64,000 nucleotides of DNA from an uncultured Ruminococcus sp. GTDB lineage: Bacteria; Bacillota; Clostridia; Oscillospirales; Ruminococcaceae. Positions 53,027 through 62,118 of the stretch are shown piece after piece. Within the stretch, counting starts at the first letter, position 1, and the number at the start of each line of letters is the position of its first letter. The translations under genes were made by a program, and so were the position numbers. The notes under the pieces were generated by a model, which saw nothing but the letters and a program-made list of their open reading frames with translations, did no database searches and was not told the origin of the DNA. The DNA is taken from the NCBI GenBank assembly GCA_900538575.1, contig UPZA01000008.1, positions 1 to 64,000 of the forward strand, given 5' to 3'.

Positions 53027-55003
53027 ATGAAATCTAATATAAATAAATCGTCCGGCAATAATTTAATTTTATCTATAGGCATGATTGTAAAAAATGAGGA
53101 AAAGCACCTTGACAATTGTCTTTCAGCTTTGAAAAGGTTTATGAATCAGATTCCCTGCGAGCTAATTATCGTTGATACCGGTTCTACGGACAGAACGAAG
53201 GAAATTGCTTTAAAATATACGGATAAGGTTTATGATTTTGAATGGATAAACGATTTTGCCGCGGCAAGAAATTTTGGTCTTGAAAAAGCAAAAGGCAAAT
53301 GGTTTATGTTTCTTGATGCAGACGAGTATATGGATGAAGATTGCAGTGAAATGGTTAGCTTTTTTTCGATGCCGGAATTATATGAGAAATATAATTCAGC
53401 AAGCTATATCATAAGAAATTATGATGACAATGTTACGAAATCCGCCAATGATTTTCTGGGAAGCCGTCTTATAAAGCTTAAACCCGGCGTGAAATTTGAG
53501 GGCGCTATACATGAATATCTCCCCGGCGCTTTACCGCATGGTTACTTCGGTACTGTTTTTCATCATTACGGATATATGAATAACGATCCGGAATATATAA
53601 GAAAAAGAAATGAAAGAAATCTGCCGCTCATCTTGAAGGAATATGAAGAAAATCCTGAAGATGTTCGTATGCTCGGAATGCTTCTGGACGCCTTGGATAA
53701 GACAAGGGACAAGGTTATATATCTTGAAAAAGCGCTTGAACTTATAAAAAAGCCTGAAAACTTTTTCTGGAGAAATACAATACTTATCAGGGCTATGAGA
53801 ATTTATTCCAAGGTTAAAGAATATAATAAGGTTTTAAAGCTTTGCAAGCAGTTTTTTGATATAGAGGGTAATGAAGATAACGTAGCAATATTGAACGTTT
53901 ATTTGCTTCAGGCTGTAGTTTATGAGCAGACTGACGATTATGAAAAGGCTGTAATATCATTTCAGAATTATTTTGACGCATATGACCGATATAAAGACGG
54001 AAAGCTGAATACGTTGGAACTGCGTATGATGGTTTTAAGCGGCTGCAATGAATATGAACACGATCAGCAGCTTTTATCTATGATACATTGTTTATGTAAA
54101 TTGAAAAGGTTTGATGAAGCCCATAAATATATGAATAAAATTGAAATAGATAAAATGCAGGCGCAGGAACTGAGAACTTATCTGGCAAATTATCGTGAGC
54201 TTTTAAATGAAAGCAAGAATTATAAGCAGGCGGCAGAGCTGTATCATAATATTTTGTTAATGAATGATAATGATAAAACCGGCTTGATGTTATTTCTGCT
54301 GGAAGAATACTATATGAAGCATGAACTGGAACGTGAAAAATTTGCAGAGGATCTGATTAATTCAGGCGTTGAGGGTAAATATATTGATCTTATGAGGCTG
54401 GTGCGAGACAGCGTGGAGGGAAAAGATATAGCCGCCGAGTTGACTTTGTTTATAAGCTCTGTGGATTCATGGAAGGATGGATATGCCGAGGCAATGTATC
54501 TTGCCATGAAATACGATATTGATTTATCGGATGCTATATCGGGTATGTGTCATACGGTATTGAAATCACATTTTCCGATAATTGCGGAAGGACATGCCGA
54601 TTACGCAGAGGTTGCGGTCAAATATTGTCTGCCGGAAAGGTTTTCAGAAACGATCAGACAGCTTTTCTGGATGCTGTCTGCTTTGGAAACGGCAGTTTTA
54701 TCATCTCAGAAGCTTTATACCGGAGATAAAAAAATATTGTTTGACAGATTTATTGCGGTTCTTGCGGATTATGTAATGAATATATACAATGCGGATCTTT
54801 TGAATCCTGAGGATATTGAGGTACTGCCAGAGCTTCATAGGTTTGGGTATTATATGATGCTTGCTGTTAACGCAAAAGAGAATAATGAGAATATTGCGTA
54901 TATACGTTGTCTTAAGGAAGCCTTGAGTCTTTGTGAGCCGATGAAGGATTTGGTTTCATTTTATCTTGCAGAATTTGAAAATGAATTGAAAAAGCAGGGA
55001 TAG
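53027..55003 (+). CDS. Family 2 glycosyltransferase with TPR-like region
   Basis: This 658-residue cytoplasmic protein has an N-terminal GT2 domain (about 14-240): LSIGMIVKNEEKHLDNCLSAL, ELIIVDTGSTDRTKEIA and FLDADEYM with the metal-binding DAD. The rest is helical with TPR-like pairs (about 240-650). Similar GT2-TPR enzymes attach sugars to flagellin or peptides, and the gene follows flagellin directly. Flagellin O-glycosylation is therefore likely but inferred. AAGGAG precedes the ATG and may be covered by an inverted repeat. Confidence 0.85.
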   Translation: MKSNINKSSGNNLILSIGMIVKNEEKHLDNCLSALKRFMNQIPCELIIVDTGSTDRTKEIALKYTDKVYDFEWINDFAAARNFGLEKAKGKWFMFLDADEYMDEDCSEMVSFFSMPELYEKYNSASYIIRNYDDNVTKSANDFLGSRLIKLKPGVKFEGAIHEYLPGALPHGYFGTVFHHYGYMNNDPEYIRKRNERNLPLILKEYEENPEDVRMLGMLLDALDKTRDKVIYLEKALELIKKPENFFWRNTILIRAMRIYSKVKEYNKVLKLCKQFFDIEGNEDNVAILNVYLLQAVVYEQTDDYEKAVISFQNYFDAYDRYKDGKLNTLELRMMVLSGCNEYEHDQQLLSMIHCLCKLKRFDEAHKYMNKIEIDKMQAQELRTYLANYRELLNESKNYKQAAELYHNILLMNDNDKTGLMLFLLEEYYMKHELEREKFAEDLINSGVEGKYIDLMRLVRDSVEGKDIAAELTLFISSVDSWKDGYAEAMYLAMKYDIDLSDAISGMCHTVLKSHFPIIAEGHADYAEVAVKYCLPERFSETIRQLFWMLSALETAVLSSQKLYTGDKKILFDRFIAVLADYVMNIYNADLLNPEDIEVLPELHRFGYYMMLAVNAKENNENIAYIRCLKEALSLCEPMKDLVSFYLAEFENELKKQG

Positions 55004-55004
55004 A

Positions 55005-55469
55005 ATGAAAAGAAAATTATGCTTTACCGCTGCGGCTTTTGTGTTCGTGCTGGGAATTTTTTTGACCTTAACAAGAAAAGATCCAATAGAAAAAAATATC
55101 GGTTATGTTTATCTCATATGCGGGGAGAATGAAACAGCTTTGAAGGGATATAAAGTTAGCTCTTTATCAAATAATAGAAAAACAGAATATGAACAAATTG
55201 ATTTAAAGGAGATTGCAGATAATTTATATGAAATAAGTGTGACGGATAACGATAAGCCGGATATAAAGCTGACGTTTCGAAAGAATTTTACAGGTGCGGT
55301 AAAATACGATATATACGACGATAGCTTTAATATAATATCAGAATCTCAGGAAAATATATATTTTTCAGGCAGCGAAAAAGGAAAATATTATATATCTGTC
55401 GGTGTAAACTGGGGCAGCAAAAAGGAAAATATTCTTGTTAGATATTATTTTGCTGTTAATATCGGATAG
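55005..55469 (+). CDS. Membrane-anchored protein of unknown function
   Basis: This 154-residue protein has an N-terminal signal or anchor (MKRKLCFTAAAFVFVLGIFLTL) and a beta-rich outer part with no recognised family (IKLTFRKNFTGAVKYDIYDDSFNIISES, SEKGKYYISVGVNWGSK). Cys6 is not in a lipobox. It lies one base after the glycosyltransferase stop and is cotranscribed with it, ending at a strong terminator. Confidence 0.75.
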   Translation: MKRKLCFTAAAFVFVLGIFLTLTRKDPIEKNIGYVYLICGENETALKGYKVSSLSNNRKTEYEQIDLKEIADNLYEISVTDNDKPDIKLTFRKNFTGAVKYDIYDDSFNIISESQENIYFSGSEKGKYYISVGVNWGSKKENILVRYYFAVNIG

Positions 55470-55479
55470 TAACACAAAC

Positions 55480-55507
55480 GCGGTTGACTTTGTCAGCCGC
55501 TTTTTTT
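55480..55507 (+). terminator. Intrinsic terminator of glycosyltransferase unit
   Basis: A 9-bp stem GCGGTTGAC/GTCAGCCGC with a 3-nt loop is followed by T7. Confidence 0.85.
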
Positions 55508-55589
55508 AATTCTCACTTTAATGCAAGTTAATAATAAAATGAAAAAAATCCGCATATAAATTAACAAAAACTGTATTGGAGTGAGAAGA

Positions 55590-55874
55590 TTGAAAGGTCA
55601 GCCAAACGACAGAGCAATAATGTTAGGACAATACATAATTGAGAATAAATCTACCGTAAGAGCGGCGGCAAAGAAATTCGGAATAAGTAAAAGCACTGTT
55701 CATAAGGACGTCAGCGAAAGATTGCCTAAAATACAGCCGCAGCTATATCCTGAGGTAAAAAAGGTGCTGGAGCAGAACAAGAAGGAACGTCATATCAGGG
55801 GCGGACTTGCAACAAAGAAAAAATATGAGGAGCTTGCGCTGAAACAAAAAAGTTACGGCAGATATCATGATTAA
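55590..55874 (+). CDS. spoIIID: Sporulation transcriptional regulator SpoIIID
   Basis: This 94-residue DNA-binding protein of the mother cell acts after sigma-E. Its helix-turn-helix reads STVRAAAKKFGISKSTVHKDVSERLPKIQPQLYPEVKKVLEQNKKERHIRGGLATKKKY, a clear SpoIIID match. TTG 55590 is preferred since GGAG lies 8 nt upstream; GTG 55581 overlaps that site. Its presence implies the organism can form endospores. Confidence 0.92.
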   Translation: MKGQPNDRAIMLGQYIIENKSTVRAAAKKFGISKSTVHKDVSERLPKIQPQLYPEVKKVLEQNKKERHIRGGLATKKKYEELALKQKSYGRYHD

Positions 55875-56078
55875 CTGCCGTAACTGAATCTATATTAAAA
55901 GCATTAAATTCAGGCCGTCATTTCATTCAGCTGTTCTGAGGGCGCATAACGCCACTGAACAAAGCCGCGGTCTGATTTGCTGCTTATTATAGTTTATGCA
56001 GAAATCGTTAGAATGCGACAAGGAAAAAAATGTTTAAATATTATTTATAAAATCGTGGTAAAAAAATCCATGATTATA
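55875..56078. other. Intergenic stretch without recognised features
   Basis: About 200 bp between spoIIID and the promoter of the next gene. It contains a GC-richer patch with a small GGCG/CGCC dyad near 55943-55953 but no tRNA-like or riboswitch pattern that I can recognise. Confidence 0.5.
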
Positions 56079-56107
56079 TTGTAATTTTTACTAAAATATG
56101 CTAAAAT
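56079..56107 (+). promoter_or_regulatory. Sigma-A promoter with extended -10
   Basis: TTGTAA (56079-56084) and TAAAAT (56102-56107) have a 17-bp spacer with TGC before the -10, 41 bp before the next start codon. Confidence 0.7.
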
Positions 56108-56148
56108 AATATTATGGATATAAAAATGTAAAATTATGGAGTGTAAAA

Positions 56149-56385
56149 ATGGGTTTTTATGATGATTTAAATAATGATATTTATTATATTGTCGAAGTTG
56201 AAGTAGAAACGGAAAAGCTTTATATGTTTACAAAACGCGTTGCTCTTCACTTTCCGGATATGGGTAAAAAGTTTTTATATAAGCGTTCTGCACAGCGGTA
56301 TTTCAAAGATTCAGTTTTTGATGAAATGAACTGTAAGCATAAGATCGTCAAATATAGCCGTTTCAGAGAGCAGATAATAGACTGA
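56149..56385 (+). CDS. Small protein of unknown function
   Basis: This 78-residue soluble protein (MGFYDDLNNDIYYIVEVEVETEKLYMFTKRVALHF, then KKFLYKRSAQRYFKDSVFDEM) has no recognised domain, signal or membrane helix. It is rich in aromatic and charged residues. A good promoter and GGAG site support expression. Alone in its unit. Confidence 0.7.
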   Translation: MGFYDDLNNDIYYIVEVEVETEKLYMFTKRVALHFPDMGKKFLYKRSAQRYFKDSVFDEMNCKHKIVKYSRFREQIID

Positions 56386-56494
56386 CAACAATATTTAAAC
56401 TCTATTGACATATTTATAATTTAGATATAGAATTATAGATATAAACTAACGGTTCTATTTTGTCTTAATATAAGCTGTTGGAATGGAGTATAAA

Positions 56495-57145
56495 ATGTCA
56501 GGTGAAAAATTAAATAAACGCTACACGCTTGGTGAAGAAATCTTCAACGCCGTTTCTCATGGTGCCGGAGGTTTGCTTTCTATAGCCGGCACAGTTGTAT
56601 TGATCGTATTGTGCGCGGTTTATTCGGACGCATGGTCGGTTATAAGCGCATGTGTTTACGGGGCTTCTTTGATTATTCTTTACACAATGTCGACGCTTTA
56701 TCACGCAATAACAAACGAAAAAGCAAAAAAATTTTTCAGGGTAATGGATCATAATACGATATTTTTTTTGATCGCCGGAACATATACGCCTTTTACACTG
56801 GTTACTCTCAGAGGAAAATTGGGCTGGATACTTTTCGGTATTGTATGGGGTTCCGCCCTAATCGGAATTATACTTAATTCCATAGATCTTGAAAAATTCC
56901 GTAAGCCTTCGGTAGTTTGTTATATTCTTATGGGCTGGGTTATTATTATTGCAGTTAAACCGATGCTTAATTCATTGCCGGGACTTTCGCTTGTTTTTCT
57001 TTTGCTTGGAGGAATATTTTATACAGTGGGCGTAATTTTTTATTCATTGAAAAAAATCAAGTGGTTTCATTCGGTGTGGCATTTATTTACCGTTGCCGGA
57101 AGCGTACTGCATTATTTTTCAGTGCTTATTGCCTTGTTGAAATAA
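56495..57145 (+). CDS. Hemolysin III family (PAQR-like) membrane protein
   Basis: This 216-residue protein has seven membrane helices and the PAQR/HlyIII signature: EIFNAVSHGAGGLLS, STLYHAIT, RVMDHNTIFFLIAGTYTPFTL and the C-terminal WHSVWH-type motif as FHSVWHLFTVAGSVLHYFSV. His and Asp residues of a putative zinc-dependent hydrolase site are kept. ATG 56495 follows ATGGAG. The role in bacteria is not well known; haemolysis is not implied. Confidence 0.9.
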   Translation: MSGEKLNKRYTLGEEIFNAVSHGAGGLLSIAGTVVLIVLCAVYSDAWSVISACVYGASLIILYTMSTLYHAITNEKAKKFFRVMDHNTIFFLIAGTYTPFTLVTLRGKLGWILFGIVWGSALIGIILNSIDLEKFRKPSVVCYILMGWVIIIAVKPMLNSLPGLSLVFLLLGGIFYTVGVIFYSLKKIKWFHSVWHLFTVAGSVLHYFSVLIALLK

Positions 57146-57161
57146 TAATCTGAAATCAAAT

Positions 57162-57200
57162 AAAATCCGCAGATTAATTAAAATATCTGTGGATTTTTTT
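57162..57200 (+). terminator. Terminator after hemolysin III gene
   Basis: A 13-bp stem AAAATCCGCAGAT/ATCTGTGGATTTT with one wobble pair leads into a T-run. Confidence 0.85.
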
Positions 57201-57270
57201 ATTATTATAGAAAAAATGCCGTAAATACGCGGGTGGCTTGATAATCCAGTTAGAAATGGGCACGGTTTTA

Positions 57271-57299
57271 TTTACATTTTCTATTGTTGATGTTATAAT
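57271..57299 (+). promoter_or_regulatory. Sigma-A promoter of XRE regulator
   Basis: TTTACA (57271-57276) and TATAAT (57294-57299) have a 17-bp spacer and a TGT extended -10, 37 bp before the ATG. Confidence 0.8.
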
Positions 57300-57336
57300 A
57301 ATGCCATAATAAAAAGTAAAAAAGGAGGATTACATT

Positions 57337-58344
57337 ATGGAGGAAAAAATAAACTTCGGAAAGTTTATTCAATTGAAGAGGAAAGAAAAGGGCTTATCGC
57401 AAAAGGATATGGCGGATAAGCTTTTTGTTACCGAATCGGCCGTCAGTAAATGGGAGAGAGGAATTTCATATCCTGATATTTCAATGCTTCAGGGAATATG
57501 CGAGGTCTTATCGGTAACAGAGCACGAGCTTCTAACCGCCAGCGATGATTATCGTCTGAAAGAAACTGAAAAAAACGCTAACAGCTATTTGAAGGTAGTA
57601 AAAACCTACAGTATTATTTTATATGCCGCGTATATTTTGTCGTTAGTTCCATGCTTTATAGTAAATATATGTCTCAGTCAGAATTTATCGTGGTTTTTTA
57701 TTGTTCTGTTTTCTGAAATGCTGGTATTCTCTCTGCTTAACGTACCCGTTATCGTTAATAAACATAAAGGATTATGGACGATAGGCAGCTTTTATTTCTC
57801 ACTGAACGTACTGCTTGCATATTGCTGTTTCTATGTAAAGGGCGATTGGTTTTTTACCGCGTTTCTGTCAGTAACATTTGCAATGGCGGTAGTATTTGTT
57901 CCTTTGATATTACTGGATAATATCTTTCCGGAATGTATCAGAAAGCATAATGCTATAATTTCTATGGGGATAGATTCCGTTCTTTTAATTTTACTGTGTA
58001 TGTTCACGGCTAAGTCTTGGACAGCTATTGAGATATGTATATTTCAATTGATTTTGCCTTGGTGCTATTTGTTTACTATACGCTACATGAAAATTAACGG
58101 TTTGTTTAAAGCGTCAATATGTACGTTTTTAACTGGATTAAACATTTTTATTTTGCGTCCTATTGTGAATGTTATTATTGATAATAAACCGTTTAATCTG
58201 GATCCAATTAATTTTAAAATCTGGAATAATGAATATATCAACGGCAATATAACTATGATTGTATTTGCAGTATGTACATTTGTTTCAATGTTTTTTGTTA
58301 TCGGAGGAATTATTAAGCAAGTTAAGGCAAAGGATAATATATGA
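57337..58344 (+). CDS. Membrane-anchored XRE-family regulator
   Basis: This 335-residue protein joins an N-terminal XRE helix-turn-helix (about 8-65: FIQLKRKEKGLSQKDMADKLFVTESAVSKWERGISYPDISML) to about eight membrane helices (about 90-330). Such proteins may sense membrane state and regulate nearby genes. No obvious target operon lies beside it; it has its own promoter and terminator. The signal sensed is unknown. Confidence 0.85.
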   Translation: MEEKINFGKFIQLKRKEKGLSQKDMADKLFVTESAVSKWERGISYPDISMLQGICEVLSVTEHELLTASDDYRLKETEKNANSYLKVVKTYSIILYAAYILSLVPCFIVNICLSQNLSWFFIVLFSEMLVFSLLNVPVIVNKHKGLWTIGSFYFSLNVLLAYCCFYVKGDWFFTAFLSVTFAMAVVFVPLILLDNIFPECIRKHNAIISMGIDSVLLILLCMFTAKSWTAIEICIFQLILPWCYLFTIRYMKINGLFKASICTFLTGLNIFILRPIVNVIIDNKPFNLDPINFKIWNNEYINGNITMIVFAVCTFVSMFFVIGGIIKQVKAKDNI

Positions 58345-58349
58345 TTCAT

Positions 58350-58383
58350 AATAATCTGCGGTTTTATCGCAGATTATTTTTTT
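58350..58383 (+). terminator. Terminator after XRE regulator
   Basis: An 11-bp stem AATAATCTGCG/CGCAGATTATT is followed by a T-run of 7. Confidence 0.85.
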
Positions 58384-58403
58384 ATTTAAATATATAAAAG
58401 CTA

Positions 58404-58432
58404 TTGACAAGAATACAAAAGCATGGTATCAT
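58404..58432 (+). promoter_or_regulatory. Sigma-A promoter of metal-efflux operon
   Basis: TTGACA (58404-58409) and TATCAT (58427-58432) have a 17-bp spacer, 34 bp before the regulator start codon. Confidence 0.85.
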
Positions 58433-58452
58433 GTGAACAGATAAACATATGA
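58429..58452 (+). promoter_or_regulatory. Candidate ArsR-family operator
   Basis: An imperfect dyad with TCATGTGA and ATATGA half-sites overlaps the -10 and the expected transcription start. This is where an ArsR/SmtB repressor would autoregulate. Confidence 0.45.
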
Positions 58453-58466
58453 AAGGATATGCGGAT

Positions 58467-58817
58467 ATGGATAATGAAAAATGCGAGTATTTGTTTGTGC
58501 ATGAGGATACTGTAAAAAAGGTCATAAACGATATGCCTGAGGAGGAAAAGCTTTATGATCTGGCAGAGCTGTTTAAAATATTCGGAGATTCCACAAGAAT
58601 AAAAATTTTATACGCTCTTTTTGAAGCGGAACTGTGCGTATGCGACATAGCGCAGCTTTTGAAGGTGAGTCAGACGGCGGTTTCTCATCAGCTAAGGGTT
58701 TTGAAGACAAATAAGCTTGTAAAGAGCCGAAAGGACGGTAAAAACGTTTTTTACTCTCTGGCAGACGATCATGTCTACAGTATTATTAATCAGGGAATGG
58801 ATCATATAAACGAATAA
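58467..58817 (+). CDS. ArsR/SmtB-family metal-sensing repressor (CadC-like)
   Basis: This 117-residue winged-helix repressor should leave DNA when it binds heavy metal. ELCVCDIAQLLKVSQTAVSHQLRVLKTNKLVKSRKDGKNVFYSL contains the alpha-3 metal site CVC, and Cys6 near the N-terminus matches the CadC-type soft-metal site for Cd, Pb or Zn. ATG 58467 follows AAAGGA. It leads an operon with an HMA protein and a P1B ATPase. Confidence 0.92.
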   Translation: MDNEKCEYLFVHEDTVKKVINDMPEEEKLYDLAELFKIFGDSTRIKILYALFEAELCVCDIAQLLKVSQTAVSHQLRVLKTNKLVKSRKDGKNVFYSLADDHVYSIINQGMDHINE

Positions 58818-58845
58818 TTGTATATAATAAAAAGGAGAATTTATT

Positions 58846-59064
58846 ATGAAAAAAATATATAAGCTTGAAGAGCTTGACTGCGCTAACTGTGCTGCAAAAA
58901 TGGAAGCGGCCATTAATAAAATAGAAGGAGTTGAGAAAGCGTCCGTTAGCTTTATGACGCAGAAGCTTATTATTGAAGCGGAGGAAGCCCGACTTGATGA
59001 AATTATGAAAAAGGCTGTAAAGGTATGTAAAAAAATCGAGCCAGACTGTAGAATCATCTTGTAA
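58846..59064 (+). CDS. Heavy-metal-associated (HMA) domain protein
   Basis: This 72-residue protein has the ferredoxin-like HMA fold with the metal site DCANCA at residues 11-16. It probably passes metal to the ATPase encoded 27 bp downstream, which lacks its own HMA domain, so the usual N-terminal metal-binding domain is a separate gene here. AAGGAG precedes the ATG. Confidence 0.92.
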   Translation: MKKIYKLEELDCANCAAKMEAAINKIEGVEKASVSFMTQKLIIEAEEARLDEIMKKAVKVCKKIEPDCRIIL

Positions 59065-59090
59065 TTAAATATTTGAACGGGAGGCAGTTT

Positions 59091-60935
59091 ATGAGTTTTG
59101 GACAAAAGAAAACATTAGTAAGAATCGTTATTGGGTTCGCAGCTCTTTTAATCGCGTCTTTTCTGCCTGCGGAAGGCTATTTACAGCTTGCGGCGTATCT
59201 TGTGCCGTACCTTATAATAGGCTATGACATACTTTGGAGAGCCGTAAGAAATATAATGCACGGTCAGATTTTTGACGAGAATTTTCTTATGACTATTGCA
59301 ACTGTCGGAGCGTTTGCCTTAGGGGAATACCGGGAGGGAAGCGCAGTTATGCTTTTTTATCAGGTAGGCGAGCTTTTTCAGAGCGTAGCAGTGGGAAGAT
59401 CTAGAAAGTCTATTTCCTCTCTGATGGATATACGTCCTGATTATGCGAATCTTGAAAAGAACGGAGGAATTATTGAGGCCGATCCTGACGAGGTTTCCAT
59501 AGGAGATATAATAGTTATCAGACCGGGCGAGCGAATACCTCTTGACGGCGTTATAATAGAAGGTTCGACCAGCGTCGATACTTCGGCGCTTACGGGAGAA
59601 TCGGTACCGAGAAGTTTAACTGACGGCGATGACGTTATAAGCGGTTGTATTAATATAAACGGAGTTATAAGAGTAAGGGTAACAAAGGAATTTGGCGAGT
59701 CTACAGTTGCAAAAATCCTTGACCTTGTTGAAAATTCAAGCAGTAAAAAAGCAAAGGCGGAAAACTTTATTACCAAATTTGCAAGATACTATACGCCATG
59801 CGTTGTGACCTGCGCCCTGCTGCTTGCGGTAGTTCCGTCAGTTGTTACCGGAAATTGGTCGGAATGGATAAACCGCGCTCTTATTTTCTTAGTTATATCC
59901 TGTCCGTGCGCTTTGGTTATATCGGTTCCGCTTAGCTTTTTCGGCGGTATCGGAGGAGCGTCAAAATGCGGTATACTTATAAAAGGCGGCAATTATCTTG
60001 AAGCCTTGGCAAAGGCTGAAATCGTTGTGTTTGATAAAACCGGCACTCTAACAAAGGGCGTATTCAACGTAACCGCCGTACATCCGCAGATTATATCCGA
60101 GCAAAGGCTTATAGAGCTTGCTGCATATGCGGAAGTGTATTCAAGTCATCCTATTTCACGTTCAATAATAGAAGCTTTTAATGCTCAAATAGATAAATCC
60201 AGAATTTCAGACGTTAAAGAAATATCAGGCAGGGGAATAAAAGCGGTTATCGACGGCAAAGACATTTGCGTCGGAAACGGAAAGCTGATGGACGATATAG
60301 GCGTTAGCTGGCATCCTTGCCATCATATCGGGACAACGGTTCATGTTGCTTCAGACGGCGTATATGCCGGCCATATCGTTATATCTGATAAAATTAAGGA
60401 GGATTCGGCTGACGCGGTAAAGGAACTGAAAAAAGAGGGCGTTAGAAAAACGGTTATGCTTACGGGCGACGCTAAGGCGGTCGGCGAGCGTATTTCTGCG
60501 GAGCTTGGTATAGACGAGGTATATACGGAGCTTTTGCCGGACGGCAAGGTTGAAAAGGTTGAAAAGATGTTTGAAGAAAAATCTGAAAAAGGCAGGCTGA
60601 TTTTTGTCGGAGACGGAATAAACGACGCTCCGGTATTATCAAGGGCAGATATAGGAATTGCAATGGGCGCAGTCGGCTCGGACGCTGCTATCGAGGCCGC
60701 CGATATTGTACTTATGGACGATAAGCCTTCCAAAATTGCAGCCGCAGTCAGAATTTCAAGAAGAACGCTTAAAATTGTTCATCAGAATATTGTTTTTGCT
60801 CTCGCTGTAAAATTCATTGTGCTGATTTTGGGAGCGGCCGGTATGGCTAATATGTGGGCCGCGGTTTTCTCAGACGTCGGAGTTTCAGTGATAGCTATTC
60901 TGAACGCTATGAGGGCGTTAAGATATAAAAATTAA
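59091..60935 (+). CDS. cadA: P1B-type heavy-metal exporting ATPase (CadA/ZntA-like)
   Basis: This 614-residue membrane ATPase exports Zn, Cd or Pb. It has membrane helices, SCPCALV (CPC at about 271), the actuator TGES in TSALTGESVPRS, the phosphorylation site DKTGT (about 315), and GDGINDAPVLSRADIGIAMG in the hinge. The last membrane helix carries FSDVGVSVIAILNAMR, typical of P1B-2 Zn/Cd pumps. No N-terminal HMA domain is fused. ATG 59091 follows GGGAGG. The CadC-like regulator upstream fits this specificity. Confidence 0.94.
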   Translation: MSFGQKKTLVRIVIGFAALLIASFLPAEGYLQLAAYLVPYLIIGYDILWRAVRNIMHGQIFDENFLMTIATVGAFALGEYREGSAVMLFYQVGELFQSVAVGRSRKSISSLMDIRPDYANLEKNGGIIEADPDEVSIGDIIVIRPGERIPLDGVIIEGSTSVDTSALTGESVPRSLTDGDDVISGCININGVIRVRVTKEFGESTVAKILDLVENSSSKKAKAENFITKFARYYTPCVVTCALLLAVVPSVVTGNWSEWINRALIFLVISCPCALVISVPLSFFGGIGGASKCGILIKGGNYLEALAKAEIVVFDKTGTLTKGVFNVTAVHPQIISEQRLIELAAYAEVYSSHPISRSIIEAFNAQIDKSRISDVKEISGRGIKAVIDGKDICVGNGKLMDDIGVSWHPCHHIGTTVHVASDGVYAGHIVISDKIKEDSADAVKELKKEGVRKTVMLTGDAKAVGERISAELGIDEVYTELLPDGKVEKVEKMFEEKSEKGRLIFVGDGINDAPVLSRADIGIAMGAVGSDAAIEAADIVLMDDKPSKIAAAVRISRRTLKIVHQNIVFALAVKFIVLILGAAGMANMWAAVFSDVGVSVIAILNAMRALRYKN

Positions 60936-60966
60936 TAAGGGAAAGCTTTTTAAAATTGTAAATAAT

Positions 60967-60995
60967 AAAAGCGGACGTTTATAACGTCCGCTTTT
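60967..60995. terminator. Bidirectional terminator between ATPase and prfB
   Basis: A perfect 13-bp stem AAAAGCGGACGTT/AACGTCCGCTTTT has a 3-nt loop. It can serve both convergent genes. Confidence 0.85.
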
Positions 60996-60999
60996 ATTG

Positions 61000-62118
61000 T
61001 TATTTTTCAAGTGTTCCGTGAGACAGCGATTTTAAATATGCGTTTATAAATCCGTCTAAATCGCCGTCCATAACGGCTCCGATATTTCCTGTTTCGAAAT
61101 TTGTTCTGTGATCCTTTACCATAGTATACGGCATAAAGACATATGAACGTATCTGAGCTCCCCAAGCTATTTCCTTCTGAACGCCTTTAATATCAGATAT
61201 TTTGTCCAGGTGTTCTCTTTCTTTGATTTCTATAAGCTTTGAACGCAGCATTTTCATAGCGAAATCTCTGTTCTGAAATTGACTTCTTTGCGTCTGGCAG
61301 GATACTACAATTCCCGTTGGTATATGAGTAAGCCTTACTGCGGAGGACGTTTTATTTATGTGCTGTCCGCCGGCGCCGCTTGCTCTGAAAACGTCCATTT
61401 TTATATCCTCCGGACGTATATCGACTTCTATGTTGTCGTCTATTTCCGGCATTACCTCTACTGCGGCAAATGAAGTATGACGTCTGCCGGAGGAGTCAAA
61501 AGGCGAAACCCTGACAAGGCGATGTACACCGGCTTCTGATTTCAGATAACCGTATGCGTTTTCACCTTCAATAAGAATAGAAGCGCTTTTTAAACCGGCC
61601 TCGTCTCCGTCCAGGTAATCCAGTAAATTGATTTTAAATCCGTGGCTTTCACCCCAGCGGTTATACATTCTGTAAAGCATTTCGGCCCAATCCTGAGCCT
61701 CTGTTCCGCCGGCGCCTGCATGAAAGGTTAATATTGCGTTTGAATTGTCGTATTCTCCTGTAAGCAGCGTTGCCAGTTTCTCATTTTCAAGCTTTCTTTT
61801 AAAATCGTCGAGTCCCTCGGTTATTTCCTTTGCGGTGTCCTCGTCTCCTTCTTCGATACACAGCTCGGTAAGCGCTATAAGATCGTCAAGCTGAGATGAC
61901 AGTGATTCCAGGCTTGCTATTTTATTTTCGATGGTTTTTGTTTTTTGCAGAACCATTTGTGAATTTTCAAGATTATCCCAGAATCCTGGCTCGGCCGCTT
62001 TGTTTCTAAGCTCTTCAAGTTCGGTTTTTGAATTCTCAATATTGAGAACGTCCGCAAGCTCTTTTATCTGAGGAAGGTATGAATTAAGCTCAGATTTTAA
62101 TTCGTCCAGTAAAATCAT
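61000..62118 (-). CDS. prfB: Peptide chain release factor 2
   Basis: This 372-residue factor releases peptides at UGA and UAA. It carries the SPF recognition motif in RVSPFDSSGRRHTSF and the catalytic GGQ in RASGAGGQHINKTSSAVRL. ATG 62118 follows TTGGAG. The frame is continuous from the start, with no internal UGA programmed frameshift, so autoregulation by frameshifting is absent. Confidence 0.96.
   Translation of the reverse strand: MILLDELKSELNSYLPQIKELADVLNIENSKTELEELRNKAAEPGFWDNLENSQMVLQKTKTIENKIASLESLSSQLDDLIALTELCIEEGDEDTAKEITEGLDDFKRKLENEKLATLLTGEYDNSNAILTFHAGAGGTEAQDWAEMLYRMYNRWGESHGFKINLLDYLDGDEAGLKSASILIEGENAYGYLKSEAGVHRLVRVSPFDSSGRRHTSFAAVEVMPEIDDNIEVDIRPEDIKMDVFRASGAGGQHINKTSSAVRLTHIPTGIVVSCQTQRSQFQNRDFAMKMLRSKLIEIKEREHLDKISDIKGVQKEIAWGAQIRSYVFMPYTMVKDHRTNFETGNIGAVMDGDLDGFINAYLKSLSHGTLEK

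Noticed and set aside
61000..62118. Programmed frameshift in prfB
   Set aside because: The reading frame is continuous from the ribosome-site-supported start, with no internal UGA at the usual codon position.
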